64,000 nt of DNA from Bifidobacterium catulorum (GCF_003129925.1 NZ_QFFN01000001.1:62001-126000); one strand, 5' to 3'. Positions 39,396 to 50,054 are shown, numbered from the stretch's first letter. Numbers and translations: made by a program. Notes: generated from the sequence alone by a model not told the origin.

Positions 39396-39779
39396 ATGGA
39401 CAACATCAGCATCAAACGAATCTACGACGAGCCGTCCCCGCAGGATGGCTATCGGATTCTGGTCGACCGGCTGTGGCCGCGTGGCGTAAGCAAGGAACGG
39501 GCGGCGTTGGATCTTTGGATGAAGTCCATCGCGCCATCGCCTGAGTTGCGCCGATGGTTCGGCCATGATCCGGAACGGTTCGATGAATTCGCCGAACAAT
39601 ACAGGCGCGAGTTGGACGTCAACGCGGAAGCGGTCGATGAATTGGAGCGTGTTTGCTCGCAGCACGATGCCGCCACCTTGTTGTACGCGGCCAAAGACCC
39701 CATCGTCAACCATGCGGCAGTGCTGCGGGATTATCTGGAGAATGACCTTCCGCGTCAAGCGAATGACGGGCGCGAATGA
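39396..39779 (+). CDS. DUF488 family protein (YeaO-like)
   Basis: A 127-residue protein of the DUF488 family, recognised by RILVDRLWPRGVSKE near the N-terminus, the WFGHDPERFDEF segment and the end LLYAAKDPIVNHA. The family has no firm biochemical role. The ATG at 39396 begins the conserved region; an in-frame TTG at 39372 is possible but lacks a ribosome site. It is probably the last ordinary chromosomal gene before the tRNA-Pro island. Confidence 0.82.
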   Translation: MDNISIKRIYDEPSPQDGYRILVDRLWPRGVSKERAALDLWMKSIAPSPELRRWFGHDPERFDEFAEQYRRELDVNAEAVDELERVCSQHDAATLLYAAKDPIVNHAAVLRDYLENDLPRQANDGRE

Positions 39780-39970
39780 AGGGAAAGCCCTCAGTCCGTC
39801 CCGTTCGCAATCGACAGCATGTCGTCGTGAGCGGACTCGGCGTCCAATCAGCGGACGTGTGCGAGGGTTACGGTTCTTGCTGGATCTGGACCTCGTCGGG
39901 CAGTATGGACTATTCTATTCAGTCCGACTCTCTTGACTCACAAACAGCATAAGTCATTGTTAGTTGGAGG

Positions 39971-40121
39971 GGTCGATTCGCTGGGTTCCGAAAGCTTCGT
40001 TACCTTCGTTTTCTTTGATTTTACGCCGTTTCTGGACTTTTGTCGAGGTTCGTTGATTGCCGCTGATTTCGCTGTTCTCGGGGGCCATCGTGTCTGAAGC
40101 GTGTCTGAGTCACAGACACGA
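39971..40121. repeat. Island flank repeat, left copy
   Basis: These 151 bases align without gaps to 41649-41799 (118 matches by hand count). The last 40 bases hold CGTGTC repeats in both orientations. It lies in a 519-base gap (39780-40298) where I see no gene. It looks like an attachment-site arm left by an older insertion. Confidence 0.7.
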
Positions 40122-40298
40122 CCGCGAGCCACGACCCAGTGGGGTTGCAGTAAAAGACTGAGTAACAACGTATCGAATCCACGGGCATCCTTGTTGCATG
40201 CGGGAGGGAGGAATGTCGGTGTGTCGCAAAAAAAATCGAATTGCACAGACAGCAGTGTTCCCGGCCAAAATGCAGTCGAGGCTCTGGAGAAACCATAA

Positions 40299-40991
40299 CT
40301 ATGGGCGTCTTGCACGAAACGCCGTCACTCTTGACTGGCTGCGAATCCAATCGGCGGCTTTCGGGTCGATGACGCGGGCGATCCAATCGAGATTCGCGCA
40401 CTGCCCGTCGAGATATCGGTTCTCGTCCGCGAGGTTGTCGAGCACCAGATGCTCCTGGTGCGACAGCCGGTTGCGCAGGTCGCGCATCGTCTTGACGTGA
40501 CTTTCGAACACGGCACGCTTGCGCGATGGGTAGTTCGGCATGCCGCCGTTCGCCGGATCCCGCAAAGCCCTCCACACGGTCTGTTCCAGTCTGGAGGAGA
40601 GCAGGAAACACCATGAACCGAGCGACATGTCGGCGATTACGCGTCCCGACGTGACCGGTTTGCCTGAATGCCGTACCTGCCGCTCGATCTCCGTAACCGA
40701 GGTTTCGAACCGTTTTGTCTTGGACGAGTTGAATCGGAACCTTGCATCGTCCCTGTACCAGTCCTCGTGCTCGCAAGCCCTGGCGAGGCGCTTTGACATG
40801 AAGTTGCGCAGCAGCACCTCCACATGAGCGACATCTTCGAGCAACGCCTTGGAGATCCGTCCGTTCCACACGTACAGGTCGATCACGTCACAATCGGTCG
40901 TCTGAGCAGAGCACACGTACGTGCTCATGCGCTCGGTCGAGAACCATCGTTGCAGGTCGGCGAGTGTGACGGGTTGACTTTCAGAACTCAT
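40299..40991 (-). CDS. Abi_2-like abortive infection protein (HEPN)
   Basis: A 230-residue protein of the Abi_2/AbiD group. The N-terminal part has ALLEDVAHVEVLLRNFMSKR, the middle has MSLGSWCFLLSSRLE, and the C-terminal part carries MRDLRNRLSHQE, which contains the RxxxxH signature of HEPN ribonucleases. Family members stop phage growth by cell suicide. No antitoxin gene is adjacent. No ribosome site precedes the ATG; a TATAAC box 4 bases upstream suggests a nearly leaderless mRNA. Confidence 0.8.
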   Translation of the reverse strand: MSSESQPVTLADLQRWFSTERMSTYVCSAQTTDCDVIDLYVWNGRISKALLEDVAHVEVLLRNFMSKRLARACEHEDWYRDDARFRFNSSKTKRFETSVTEIERQVRHSGKPVTSGRVIADMSLGSWCFLLSSRLEQTVWRALRDPANGGMPNYPSRKRAVFESHVKTMRDLRNRLSHQEHLVLDNLADENRYLDGQCANLDWIARVIDPKAADWIRSQSRVTAFRARRP

Positions 40992-41118
40992 GAAGGTTAT
41001 ACTACTGGCGAATGCCCCGGAACGTCACTCATGCGAAACATCATGAAACCCCGGGGATTTTTTCATACTTCCTTGGATTAACAGTGGCCAGTGGCTTTCC
41101 TACTCGCTGCCACCTTCG

Positions 41119-41433
41119 TTAATCGATAAGCTTCAGCCCGATGACGCAGGCCACCAATCCGCCGATGAGTAGGACACGCATCAGAGAGACGGTCTCCTCG
41201 CCACTGACCATACCGTATACCGCGGTGATCGCCGCCCCGATGCCGACCCATATCGCATACGATGTGCCGATGGGAATGTGCTTCATCGCGAACGCGAGCC
41301 CTCCCATACTGGCAGCAAGCCCGATTGCGAACACCACCGTGGGAATGATTCTGGAGAATCCCTCGGAACGGTCAAGCGCGATCGCCCACACGGATTCGCA
41401 TATGCCGGAAAGAATGAGAACGAGCCAAGACAT
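41119..41433 (-). CDS. gdx: SMR family guanidinium exporter (Gdx/SugE type)
   Basis: A 104-residue, four-helix transporter of the small multidrug resistance family. With the ATG at 41433 the conserved charged residue is Glu13 (SGICESVWAIALD), the position used by Gdx/SugE. IPIGTSYAIWVGIGA is the Gdx-type helix 3 text. An ATG at 41439 is closer to the AGAGGAG site and may also be used. The riboswitch-like leader upstream supports export of guanidinium, driven by protons. Confidence 0.88.
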   Translation of the reverse strand: MSWLVLILSGICESVWAIALDRSEGFSRIIPTVVFAIGLAASMGGLAFAMKHIPIGTSYAIWVGIGAAITAVYGMVSGEETVSLMRVLLIGGLVACVIGLKLID

Positions 41434-41456
41434 GGCCATTACGCTCCTCTGATCAT

Positions 41457-41496
41457 GGCAAGTCTTGTCGAACCGGGTACTTGTCCATCGTCCGGG
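41457..41496 (-). promoter_or_regulatory. Guanidine-III (mini-ykkC-like) riboswitch
   Basis: Read on the minus strand, the leader contains CCGGACGA, then ACCCGGT, then GACAAGAC, in the order and spacing of the guanidine-III aptamer as I recall it. CAAGT pairs with ACTTG, and the CCGG elements give the pseudoknot. It ends 7 bases before the AGAGGAG site of gdx, so ligand binding could control translation. Confidence 0.82.
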
Positions 41497-41570
41497 AGCA
41501 GTTTCGGTCCGAGGTTGCGTATTTCATTGTGTCCAATCGTGTCCAGACACGATTCAAGCAAAAACAATGA

Positions 41571-41637
41571 AGCCCGGAATCGTTGAAATTCCGGGCTTTC
41601 TGGTCGGACCAGCGGGATTTGAACCTGCGACCCCTTG
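41571..41637. repeat. Duplicated tRNA-Pro 3' end with terminator (attachment site)
   Basis: These 67 bases match 49621-49687 with one mismatch (41626 against 49676). They contain the tRNA-Pro terminator, the CCA end, the T arm and the start of the anticodon stem, but no 5' half. This is the mark of site-specific insertion into tRNA-Pro. Confidence 0.92.
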
Positions 41638-41648
41638 TCAGTTCGAGA

Positions 41649-41799
41649 GGTCGCTTCGCTGATTCACGCGAGCTTCGTTAGTCTCGTTTTCGTTGTAATG
41701 ATGCCGTTTTCGCGACCCTCACGAGATTCGTTGATTGCCGTCGATTTCGCTGTTCTCAGGGGTCATCGTGTCTGAATCGTGTCTGAGCCACAGACACGA
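41649..41799. repeat. Island flank repeat, right copy
   Basis: It matches 39971-40121 without gaps and lies just inside the duplicated tRNA end. Its CGTGTC repeats resemble arm-type integrase sites. Confidence 0.7.
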
Positions 41800-41831
41800 T
41801 GACGAGCGCCGTCAAGCGGCTGTAGCGACCA

Positions 41832-41869
41832 GATGACTGAGGAACAGTGAGTCAGCTACCTCAGTCATC
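41832..41869 (-). terminator. Inverted repeat at the end of the island operon
   Basis: GATGACTGAGG and CCTCAGTCATC form an 11-bp perfect stem that includes the stop codon of the MazG-like gene. No T run is present. Confidence 0.5.
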
Positions 41870-42211
41870 GACACGTGGGGTCATGCGACCACGTGCGTCG
41901 TTCCTTGCACGGCAGTCTTCGATGGCCTGACGGATCTCCTCGTCGGTGAACTCCATTGCGGCCATGAGATTGACCGTGGCCTGGATTACGTCGGCGCACT
42001 CGTCAATCAGGTCATGACGCTGTTCGGAGGTCTGTCCATGCTTGTTCCAGTCCTTGAACGCCTCCACCACTTCGGCGGCCTCTTCGAGCACCTTCAATGC
42101 CTGCGGCTTGTCCTGATGCAACAGCTCGTCACGGAACGGCTCTACAGCCCCGATATATAGCTGCCTATCATTATCTCTATTTACCAATCCTAATCCTTCT
42201 CTTTTATGCAA
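41861..42211 (-). CDS. MazG-like nucleotide pyrophosphohydrolase
   Basis: A 116-residue all-helical protein with the metal-binding pattern of MazG/dUTPase-like NTP pyrophosphatases: VLEEAAEVVEAFKDW and DLIDECADVIQA. It would hydrolyse nucleoside triphosphates to monophosphates. It is the last gene of the five-gene operon and overlaps the coiled-coil gene by 22 bases. In a defence setting it could lower nucleotide pools or remove modified nucleotides; this is inference. Confidence 0.78.
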   Translation of the reverse strand: MHKREGLGLVNRDNDRQLYIGAVEPFRDELLHQDKPQALKVLEEAAEVVEAFKDWNKHGQTSEQRHDLIDECADVIQATVNLMAAMEFTDEEIRQAIEDCRARNDARGRMTPRVDD

Positions 42212-43034
42212 TCTCTCAATGCTGCTATCGACGCATGAAATTGCTCTGCCAATTCGCCTTTAACTCTTACAACTTCGATGTCTTCAATACTGAAATTCTC
42301 CTGTATGAAATTCTTCCAAAGCAATTCGGATTTATCCCAGTTTTGTTTATCAGTTCTTTGTTCAAGAACATCGTGCCAAATATTACCATCATAGTCCGTA
42401 AGGAAATCTTTCACATATGGCGAGACACTTGCGGCGCCAAAGAAATCAAAATGAGCTGGCACCTCATTAGGGAAGAAATTAGCGGAATTATAGACTCCGC
42501 ATATTTCTTTCGAAAACATTCGATACATGATAAGACCAGTATCCCGTTTTTGCGTAAGATTATGTCCTGCTTCAGCAGAGCTGTTTTTGATTGTTTCAAC
42601 AGGCCCATTCAATCTAGAAACAGCATCGACAAAATGCTGGTCAAAGGGAACCTTTTCTTCCGCATAAGCATCCATATATGAGAGCTGTTTCGCAAGATAC
42701 TCACCAATCCGCAAGTTTGTATTGAATACCTCTGTTGCCAGAACCGTATATGACTTGAAGAACATGGCGAAGTCAGAGAGTTCTTTGTTGCGAATTGCTT
42801 CAGCCTCACGCCGCTCAGCGGCAGCAGCGCGGTCCTCGGCTGCATTAGCGCGTTCCTCTGCGTTATCCGCCCTTTCCTCAGCTCGTTTTGCTATCTTGCT
42901 ATTACCTGAGGCGATGCACCATTGTCCGACATTACCAATCAGGGAAACTCCGGCAGCAATCAAAGCCGTTTTAAGTCCATCCGACAAATTACCGAACCAA
43001 GATGCGACATCGGAGAAGAAAGTTCCCAGATTCA

Positions 43035-43035
<1 letters not shown>
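42190..43035 (-). CDS. Membrane-anchored coiled-coil protein of unknown function
   Basis: A 281-residue protein. Residues 20-45 hold a hydrophobic segment (LKTALIAAGVSLIGNVGQW), followed by an Ala/Glu/Arg-rich coiled coil at about 48-90 with repeated AEERA and AAEDRA units. The last 190 residues are mixed. GC content is clearly lower here than in neighbouring genes. The ATG at 43035 shares a base with the upstream stop (TGATG) and has GAGGAG 5 bases before it. No family is recognised. A sensor or effector at the membrane is conceivable. Confidence 0.72.
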
Positions 43036-45546
<2,511 letters not shown>

Positions 45547-45554
<8 letters not shown>

Positions 45555-47076
45555 TGTCGGCTCCGTTCATCGGACGAATGCAGCTGGCGATGAAGTCCTG
45601 CTCTTCTTGGGTGATGCCATACTTCTTGTACAGCTTCTCATCAGTCCATTCCTCTTTGCAGTCCTGAATGGGCACGAAGGCATAAGCGTCACGAGTAATG
45701 TGCTGTGAGAACATGAACTGAGATACAAGGAACCGGAAGAACCTCGTCTCCATGTACCCTTTCAAGTGTTGCGCCTCTTCTTCAGTATCGAAGGCTCCGA
45801 TAACCAAATAAGTCTCATTGCAGACAACTTTTGGCGGCAACACGTGAATCTTAGTGAAAACCTTGCGCATGCCGTTCTTGTCCGGGCTGCCAGCATGATC
45901 GTAAGCCGAATAAGCAGCAATGACTTTGTATTTGTTGATCCATTGACGACCATTAGTGACTTCAGTGCTGGGGAATTTGCCCTCACCCTTTTGCCAATGA
46001 AGGATAATGTCGCCTTTCTCACGCGGGCGCACATTGGTCGCGAGACCGAATGGCTTACGGCTGGACACCTGAGTGTTCATCGTCGGCTCATGCTTGGCGA
46101 GCACCTTGCGGATGATCGGGACGGCACGGCTATTGCGGACGAAGATGCTGAACTCGTCGAGATCTCGCACGCTTCGATACTTCTCGCCGTTGATGACACT
46201 GGTAACGGCGCACTGTCCGGGATTGTCGCGATCCCAGAGGAAGTAGCAGACGCCGCCGGCGAGATCCACTCCGGGGAAGCATTCGTTGGCGTTCTCGAAA
46301 TCGACGATACGACGAAGCCTCTTATCAGAGAGCATGGAGGCGCGGAAATCGTTCAGCCCCTTGCCGCCACCGAACCAGCGGGACGGGATAATCATCGTGA
46401 TGTACCGGGGATTCATCTTCTCGGCCTGCTCCACGAACTTCTGATAGACGGGAGCCGCGCTCTTGCCATAGCCACCGTCGCTGAGCTGGTAGGGCGGATT
46501 GCCGACGATGACATCGAACTGCATGTTCTTGAAGATCCTCTCTGGATGGTACGTGTGGATAAATTCGTAGGTATAGCTTTCGAGCGCACTGCCACGGTCA
46601 TACTGCTGTTTGCTGGCCCCGCAGTACACGCAGTTCTTGCCGTCCCACGTGTGTTCGATGGCCTTGTAGCGGATGTGGCCGTCCGGATCGTCGAACAACG
46701 AGTCGATGGAGTACTTGCCGTTGGCTTTCTTCGAGCAGTACAGGGTTCGGCGGGACAGCAGCGCGGTCAGTTCGGTGATGGCGATACCCCACACCTGATA
46801 GTTCAGGATGTGGTTGATACGATCCTGCAAGTCCGGGAACTCCGGTTCCAAACCGATCAGCAGACGCCTTGTAATCTCCCGCAGGAACACACCGGTCTTG
46901 GTGAACGGGTCAAGGAACGTGACCGAACTATCCGACCAGATCTCCTCAGGCAGCAGATCCAACACCTTGTTGGCGAGTTCCGGCGGAGTGAACACCTCGT
47001 CGTTGGACAGGTTCGCCAGACATGACAACACGTCCGGGTTGTAGGACTTGTTTCCGAAATTCAGTTGGCTACTCAT
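45547..47076 (-). CDS. Eco57I-like N6-adenine DNA methyltransferase
   Basis: A 509-residue methylase. Motif I is TFLDPFTKTGVFL near residue 53, and the catalytic motif is VIVGNPPYQL near 190 (NPPY, N6-adenine type). The C-terminal half should recognise DNA. CVYCG near residue 147 may be half of a zinc site. It overlaps both the upstream half-methylase gene and the helicase gene by 8 bases. It probably marks host DNA against the GIY-YIG-helicase protein. Confidence 0.86.
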
Positions 47077-47728
47077 ACTTGGCCACCTCCAAGAAACTCG
47101 TCATCGGATACTCCTTGATGGGTTTCGGGATCCTCTTACCCATTTCATCCAAATCGATTTCATCTGCCGCCATATCAAGCGTTGGCATGTCAGTCGAGAC
47201 GTTCAGCAACGCGGCGAACGTGAAGTCGCGGCGCTTGACCTTGCTGCCCATCACCAGCGACCATTCGGGGAACACGATCGGCTTCCCGTCGCTCGTCGTC
47301 AACGTCAGGGCGTCGCCGCACAGGATGTTCTTCGACAACAGGTAGCGAATCGAGTCAAGCACCTCGGGGCGGCAATCGTCCTTGAACTGCTGCTCGTACG
47401 TGTCCTTGACGATGCCGTACAGGCGCTCGCGGCATTCCTCCACGTTGTCCTGCAGGATGTCCACGCCGTAAATCGACGAGACCGCCACGAACGTGTACCG
47501 CTCGTATTCGAGCTGGCTTTTGCCGTAGCGTTCGGTGACTACGGCGAGCTTGCGTCGCAGCACTTCGGACAGGAAGTTGCCGTCACCGCACGCGGGTTCG
47601 AGGAAGCGGCTGTCGATGCGTTCGGTCTCCTGCTTGACCATGTCCAGCATGGCGTTGACCTCACGCTCGTTGGTGAACACCTCGCCGTGCTCTTCGACCC
47701 GCTGTTTCGACTTGACCTGTGCTGCCAC
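47069..47728 (-). CDS. AdoMet-binding half of a DNA methyltransferase
   Basis: A 219-residue protein with a good AdoMet motif, RFLEPACGDGNFLSEVL, near residue 43. It also has IYGVDILQDNVEECRERL and NILCGDAL, which normally lead into the catalytic NPPY segment. That segment is absent: the text after GDAL runs into FPEWSLVMGSKVKRRDF. It is therefore likely non-catalytic alone and may form a complex with the next methylase. It starts with GTG, with AAGGAGG 7 bases upstream, and opens the operon. Confidence 0.76.
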   Translation of the reverse strand: MAAQVKSKQRVEEHGEVFTNEREVNAMLDMVKQETERIDSRFLEPACGDGNFLSEVLRRKLAVVTERYGKSQLEYERYTFVAVSSIYGVDILQDNVEECRERLYGIVKDTYEQQFKDDCRPEVLDSIRYLLSKNILCGDALTLTTSDGKPIVFPEWSLVMGSKVKRRDFTFAALLNVSTDMPTLDMAADEIDLDEMGKRIPKPIKEYPMTSFLEVAKYE

Positions 47729-47793
47729 TACGGAACCTCCTTAGGATTCCATATTACGGGCCAAACGGGATGTTTCCGGGAAATACAAGAAAA

Positions 47794-47831
47794 GCCGGCA
47801 CCCGACGCCACAAAAGGCGACGAGTGCCGGC
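47794..47831 (-). terminator. Intrinsic terminator reading leftward
   Basis: GCCGGCAC pairs with GTGCCGGC, with an inner GCC-GGC pair; on the minus strand TTTTCTTG follows. It would end a minus-strand gene lying to its right. Confidence 0.75.
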
Positions 47832-47841
47832 AGCAAAACGA

Positions 47842-48054
47842 TCAATCCGCGACATGATCCTTGCTCAGCTTGCCGCTGAACGCTTGGTTGACGAGCGTGT
47901 AGACGGCTTGGGCGACGCCGATGACGCCGGTGAGGAGATCAGCCCGGACGGCCAATACCTCGCCGTCCATGAATGCCACCGCACGCCCATCAGCCTCAAA
48001 CCATTCACACCAGTCAGACGGCAACCGGCCCCGCGCTGGGATCCCGGCATCCAT
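47842..48054 (-). pseudogene. Possible remnant of a minus-strand gene
   Basis: Seventy codons are open. The last 32 have a strong C/G bias at third positions and read LLTGVIGVAQAVYTLVNQAF, like a real membrane segment. The terminator at 47794-47831 begins 10 bases after the stop. The first part has poor codon use, and the overlapping plus-strand frame looks better there. No ribosome site precedes the ATG. It may be the 3' end of a gene cut off by recombination near 47940. Confidence 0.35.
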
Positions 48055-48108
48055 TTGTCGGACGAGGACGTCCGACTGTTCACCGAACTCTGGAGACGAC
48101 CATTATGA
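47854..48108 (+). CDS. Short protein, probably 5'-truncated
   Basis: The frame ends in LSDEDVRLFTELWRRPL, and its TGA overlaps the ATG of the next gene, which is typical of a genuine operon. Codon use is good from about 47937 (SPDGQYLAVHECHRTPISL) but poor before it, and the ATG at 47854 has no ribosome site. The original start may have been lost at a junction with the opposing remnant. The function is unknown. Confidence 0.45.
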   Translation: MILAQLAAERLVDERVDGLGDADDAGEEISPDGQYLAVHECHRTPISLKPFTPVRRQPAPRWDPGIHLSDEDVRLFTELWRRPL

Positions 48109-48521
48109 GCATCATCCACCCCAAACGCCACACCCGACCCCACTCCCGCGCCGTCCATATTCCCGAGACCACGCACCACCGGCTACGCCGCGCGTACCCG
48201 GCCGCCATCCAGTTCCTGCGCCAGCCGGCGGCCGTCAGCGGGTTCGGCACCGCGGCCGGCACCACGCGCGAATGCACCTGCGGCTACAAGACCCGCAGCC
48301 CCCAACAGTTCCTCGCCCATCTAGAAGAGAAAGCCACCCTCATGCCCGTAGCCGTATACCAGTCGCCCCGGCCCGCGCGACCGTCGATGACGCACCGTCT
48401 CGTGGACACCGCCAAACAGGGCACGGTGTTCATCTGCTCGTGCGGCCACGACTACACGTCGCTGGGCCTCATGCAGGAACATGTCCGCTACGCCGACAAG
48501 ATGGAGGCCGACCATGCGTGA
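48105..48521 (+). CDS. Phage-like Cys/His protein
   Basis: A 138-residue basic protein with two similar zinc-finger-like units: CTCGYKTRSPQQFLAHLEE and CSCGHDYTSLGLMQEHV, each CxCG followed by a histidine 12-13 residues later. GGAG stands 9 bases before the ATG, which overlaps the previous stop; its own stop overlaps the next start. The look is that of small accessory proteins of actinobacterial phages or integrative elements. No function is assigned. Confidence 0.68.
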   Translation: MSIIHPKRHTRPHSRAVHIPETTHHRLRRAYPAAIQFLRQPAAVSGFGTAAGTTRECTCGYKTRSPQQFLAHLEEKATLMPVAVYQSPRPARPSMTHRLVDTAKQGTVFICSCGHDYTSLGLMQEHVRYADKMEADHA

Positions 48522-48645
48522 ACAACACCGGATCATCACCGAATACTCCGGCATGGGATTCCGCTGGTGGTGCTCATGCGGCTGGAACACCGACGACCGG
48601 CAGCAGCTCCACCAGCATCACGGCGTGAAGGCGGCACGACCATGA
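48514..48645 (+). CDS. Mini-protein with CxCG zinc-finger-like motif
   Basis: A 43-residue frame that overlaps both neighbours (starting 8 bases before the previous stop, ending on the ATG of the next). It contains RWWCSCGWNTDDRQQLHQHH, the same CxCG-spacer-His pattern as the two units of the upstream gene. The double overlap and the shared motif argue for a real gene despite its size. Confidence 0.6.
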   Translation: MREQHRIITEYSGMGFRWWCSCGWNTDDRQQLHQHHGVKAARP

Positions 48646-49397
48646 CCCGGTACTGTGCGAACAGGGACGGCAACCATACGGGAGAGCTCAACGTGTGCGC
48701 TCCCTGCGCCAGACGGTTCCGTGAAGCGCTCGCCTCGATCATGGTGGACACGCCCGCGCTGCTGCTGATCGCCAACCGGCAGGCCGGCACCGGCGAAAAC
48801 GACCACACCGGCATACGCGGCAGGTCGGCGCACGCGCCGTTGCTGCTGCACGAGCAGGCGTGGGAACTGCACTGCCGGGCGGAGCAGCTGGTGCGGCTCG
48901 CGGCGCTGCAATGCGGCTGCCCGCCCGCAGTCCGACGCACCGCCGGCATACCGGAGCTCGCACGCGGCATCCTCAAAGACGACCGGCCGCTGCTCGCCGC
49001 GCCGGACGCCCGCTTATGGTGGCGCGACGTCGTTGACATGGCCGGCAAGGTCAACCGCGCCGTGGATCCGCCACAGACGCGGGTGGCGTTCGGCGCATGC
49101 CCGTTCTGCACGAACGGCGTCGTCTGGGGCGAACCACGCGCCCACATGGGCGCATGCCGCTCCTGCGGCGCCGAGGTGAACCGCACCTACGTGCCCGACC
49201 GGCTGCTCGACCGGCTCGCCAAGTCGGACAGGAAGGGTACGCCCAAGCAGCTGAGCGACCAATGCGCGAAGGCCGGCATACGACTGCCCGCCGCGACCAT
49301 CCGCACATGGATCCACCAAAAACGCCTCACGCCCGACCCACACGGGTATGTCACACTGCGCGACATCGTGCCATTGCTACGTGACCGGGCACGGTGA
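48642..49397 (+). CDS. Phage-like protein with cysteine clusters and C-terminal helix-turn-helix
   Basis: A 251-residue protein. The N-terminus has a CxxC pair (NVCAPCARRF), the middle has CGC, and residues 150-175 contain CPFC and CRSCG, suggesting a zinc ribbon. The last 60 residues (TPKQLSDQCAKAGIRLPAATIRTWIHQKRLTPD) look like a DNA-binding helix-turn-helix. The ATG at 48642 overlaps the preceding stop. A terminator follows directly, closing the small plus-strand operon. The family is not recognised. Confidence 0.66.
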   Translation: MTRYCANRDGNHTGELNVCAPCARRFREALASIMVDTPALLLIANRQAGTGENDHTGIRGRSAHAPLLLHEQAWELHCRAEQLVRLAALQCGCPPAVRRTAGIPELARGILKDDRPLLAAPDARLWWRDVVDMAGKVNRAVDPPQTRVAFGACPFCTNGVVWGEPRAHMGACRSCGAEVNRTYVPDRLLDRLAKSDRKGTPKQLSDQCAKAGIRLPAATIRTWIHQKRLTPDPHGYVTLRDIVPLLRDRAR

Positions 49398-49405
49398 AAA
49401 ACAAG

Positions 49406-49447
49406 AAAACGGCCCCGTCCTCCATCATAGGAGAGCGGGGCCGTTTT
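49406..49447 (+). terminator. Intrinsic terminator of the plus-strand island operon
   Basis: AAAACGGCCCCG and CGGGGCCGTTTT pair, with an inner CTCC-GGAG stem and a 6-base loop. The symmetrical A and T runs allow action in both directions. Confidence 0.9.
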
Positions 49448-49544
49448 ATGGAGAAGTTGTGAAAAGTCGCCTTGGAAGAGCCGGGAAAGTCGCCGGGCGA
49501 CCGCTTGAAAATGGCTTGATTTGAGGCGTGTCGCGTGGTCGTCG

Positions 49545-49590
49545 TGTCTGGTCGTGTCCGAAAATCGTGTCTGAATCGTGTCTGGAGGGC
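49545..49590. repeat. Cluster of CGTGTC direct repeats
   Basis: Four CGTGTC units follow one another at about 49545-49585, just inside the tRNA-side attachment repeat. The same motif recurs near 40090, 41540 and 41770. They look like arm-type integrase sites. Confidence 0.5.
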
Positions 49591-49620
49591 CAAAAGAGGG
49601 GGTTCGGACGATAACGAAAA

Positions 49621-49727
<107 letters not shown>

Positions 49728-49804
49728 ATGTCGCTTGCGCAACGAGTAGATAATATACCTATCTAAGCCAGTCCTGTCAAAATTAATACGCTCTACGGCG
49801 TGTC

Positions 49805-50020
49805 TTATCTGACGCCGCCGCATCTGGCATGACGGCAACGGCAGCGATGACACCACCACGGCGCATCACCGGCCACAATGGAATCGCCCAGAAGGTATCT
49901 TTTCGATCGTTTGATTTCGATGCCGGGGACCATTCCTGAACTCATCATATGGAGCAGCCCGGATATGACGCATACAGCGGTGGCCGGCATCAACATGATA
50001 CCGGCCACCGCGGCAATCAA
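49805..50020 (-). CDS. Possible small membrane protein
   Basis: A 71-codon frame starting with TTG after GGAGGC, 35 bases past the cmk-der stop, with one hydrophobic helix (IMLMPATAVCVISGLLHMM) and a Cys/Arg-rich end. The TTG start, the short spacing and an internal hairpin make it doubtful. Otherwise the 327-base gap at 49728-50054 holds only hairpins. Confidence 0.28.
   Translation of the reverse strand: MIAAVAGIMLMPATAVCVISGLLHMMSSGMVPGIEIKRSKRYLLGDSIVAGDAPWWCHRCRCRHARCGGVR
49977..50011 (-). terminator. Stem-loop downstream of cmk-der
   Basis: GCGGTGGCCGG and CCGGCCACCGC form an 11-bp stem with a 13-base loop, about 45 bases after the stop of cmk-der. There is no T run. Confidence 0.45.
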
Positions 50021-50054
50021 CCCGCCTCCAAGCCGGAGGCCGTACGGGCGACGC

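Noticed and set aside
40081-40125. Short CRISPR-like repeats
   Set aside because: CGTGTC units are only 6-8 bases, irregularly spaced, and occur in both directions beside attachment repeats; there are no spacers and no cas genes.
39938-40315. 125-codon minus-strand frame in the gap before the Abi gene
   Set aside because: The matching 151-bp copy at 41649 has stops in the equivalent frame, so it is not a conserved protein.
41571-41660. A second complete tRNA-Pro gene
   Set aside because: Only the 3' part is present; after the T arm and CCCCTTG the sequence leaves the tRNA and no 5' acceptor strand follows.
45766-47025. 419-codon plus-strand frame opposite the adenine methylase
   Set aside because: The minus strand encodes DPFTKTG and NPPY in the right order; the plus frame has no recognised content.
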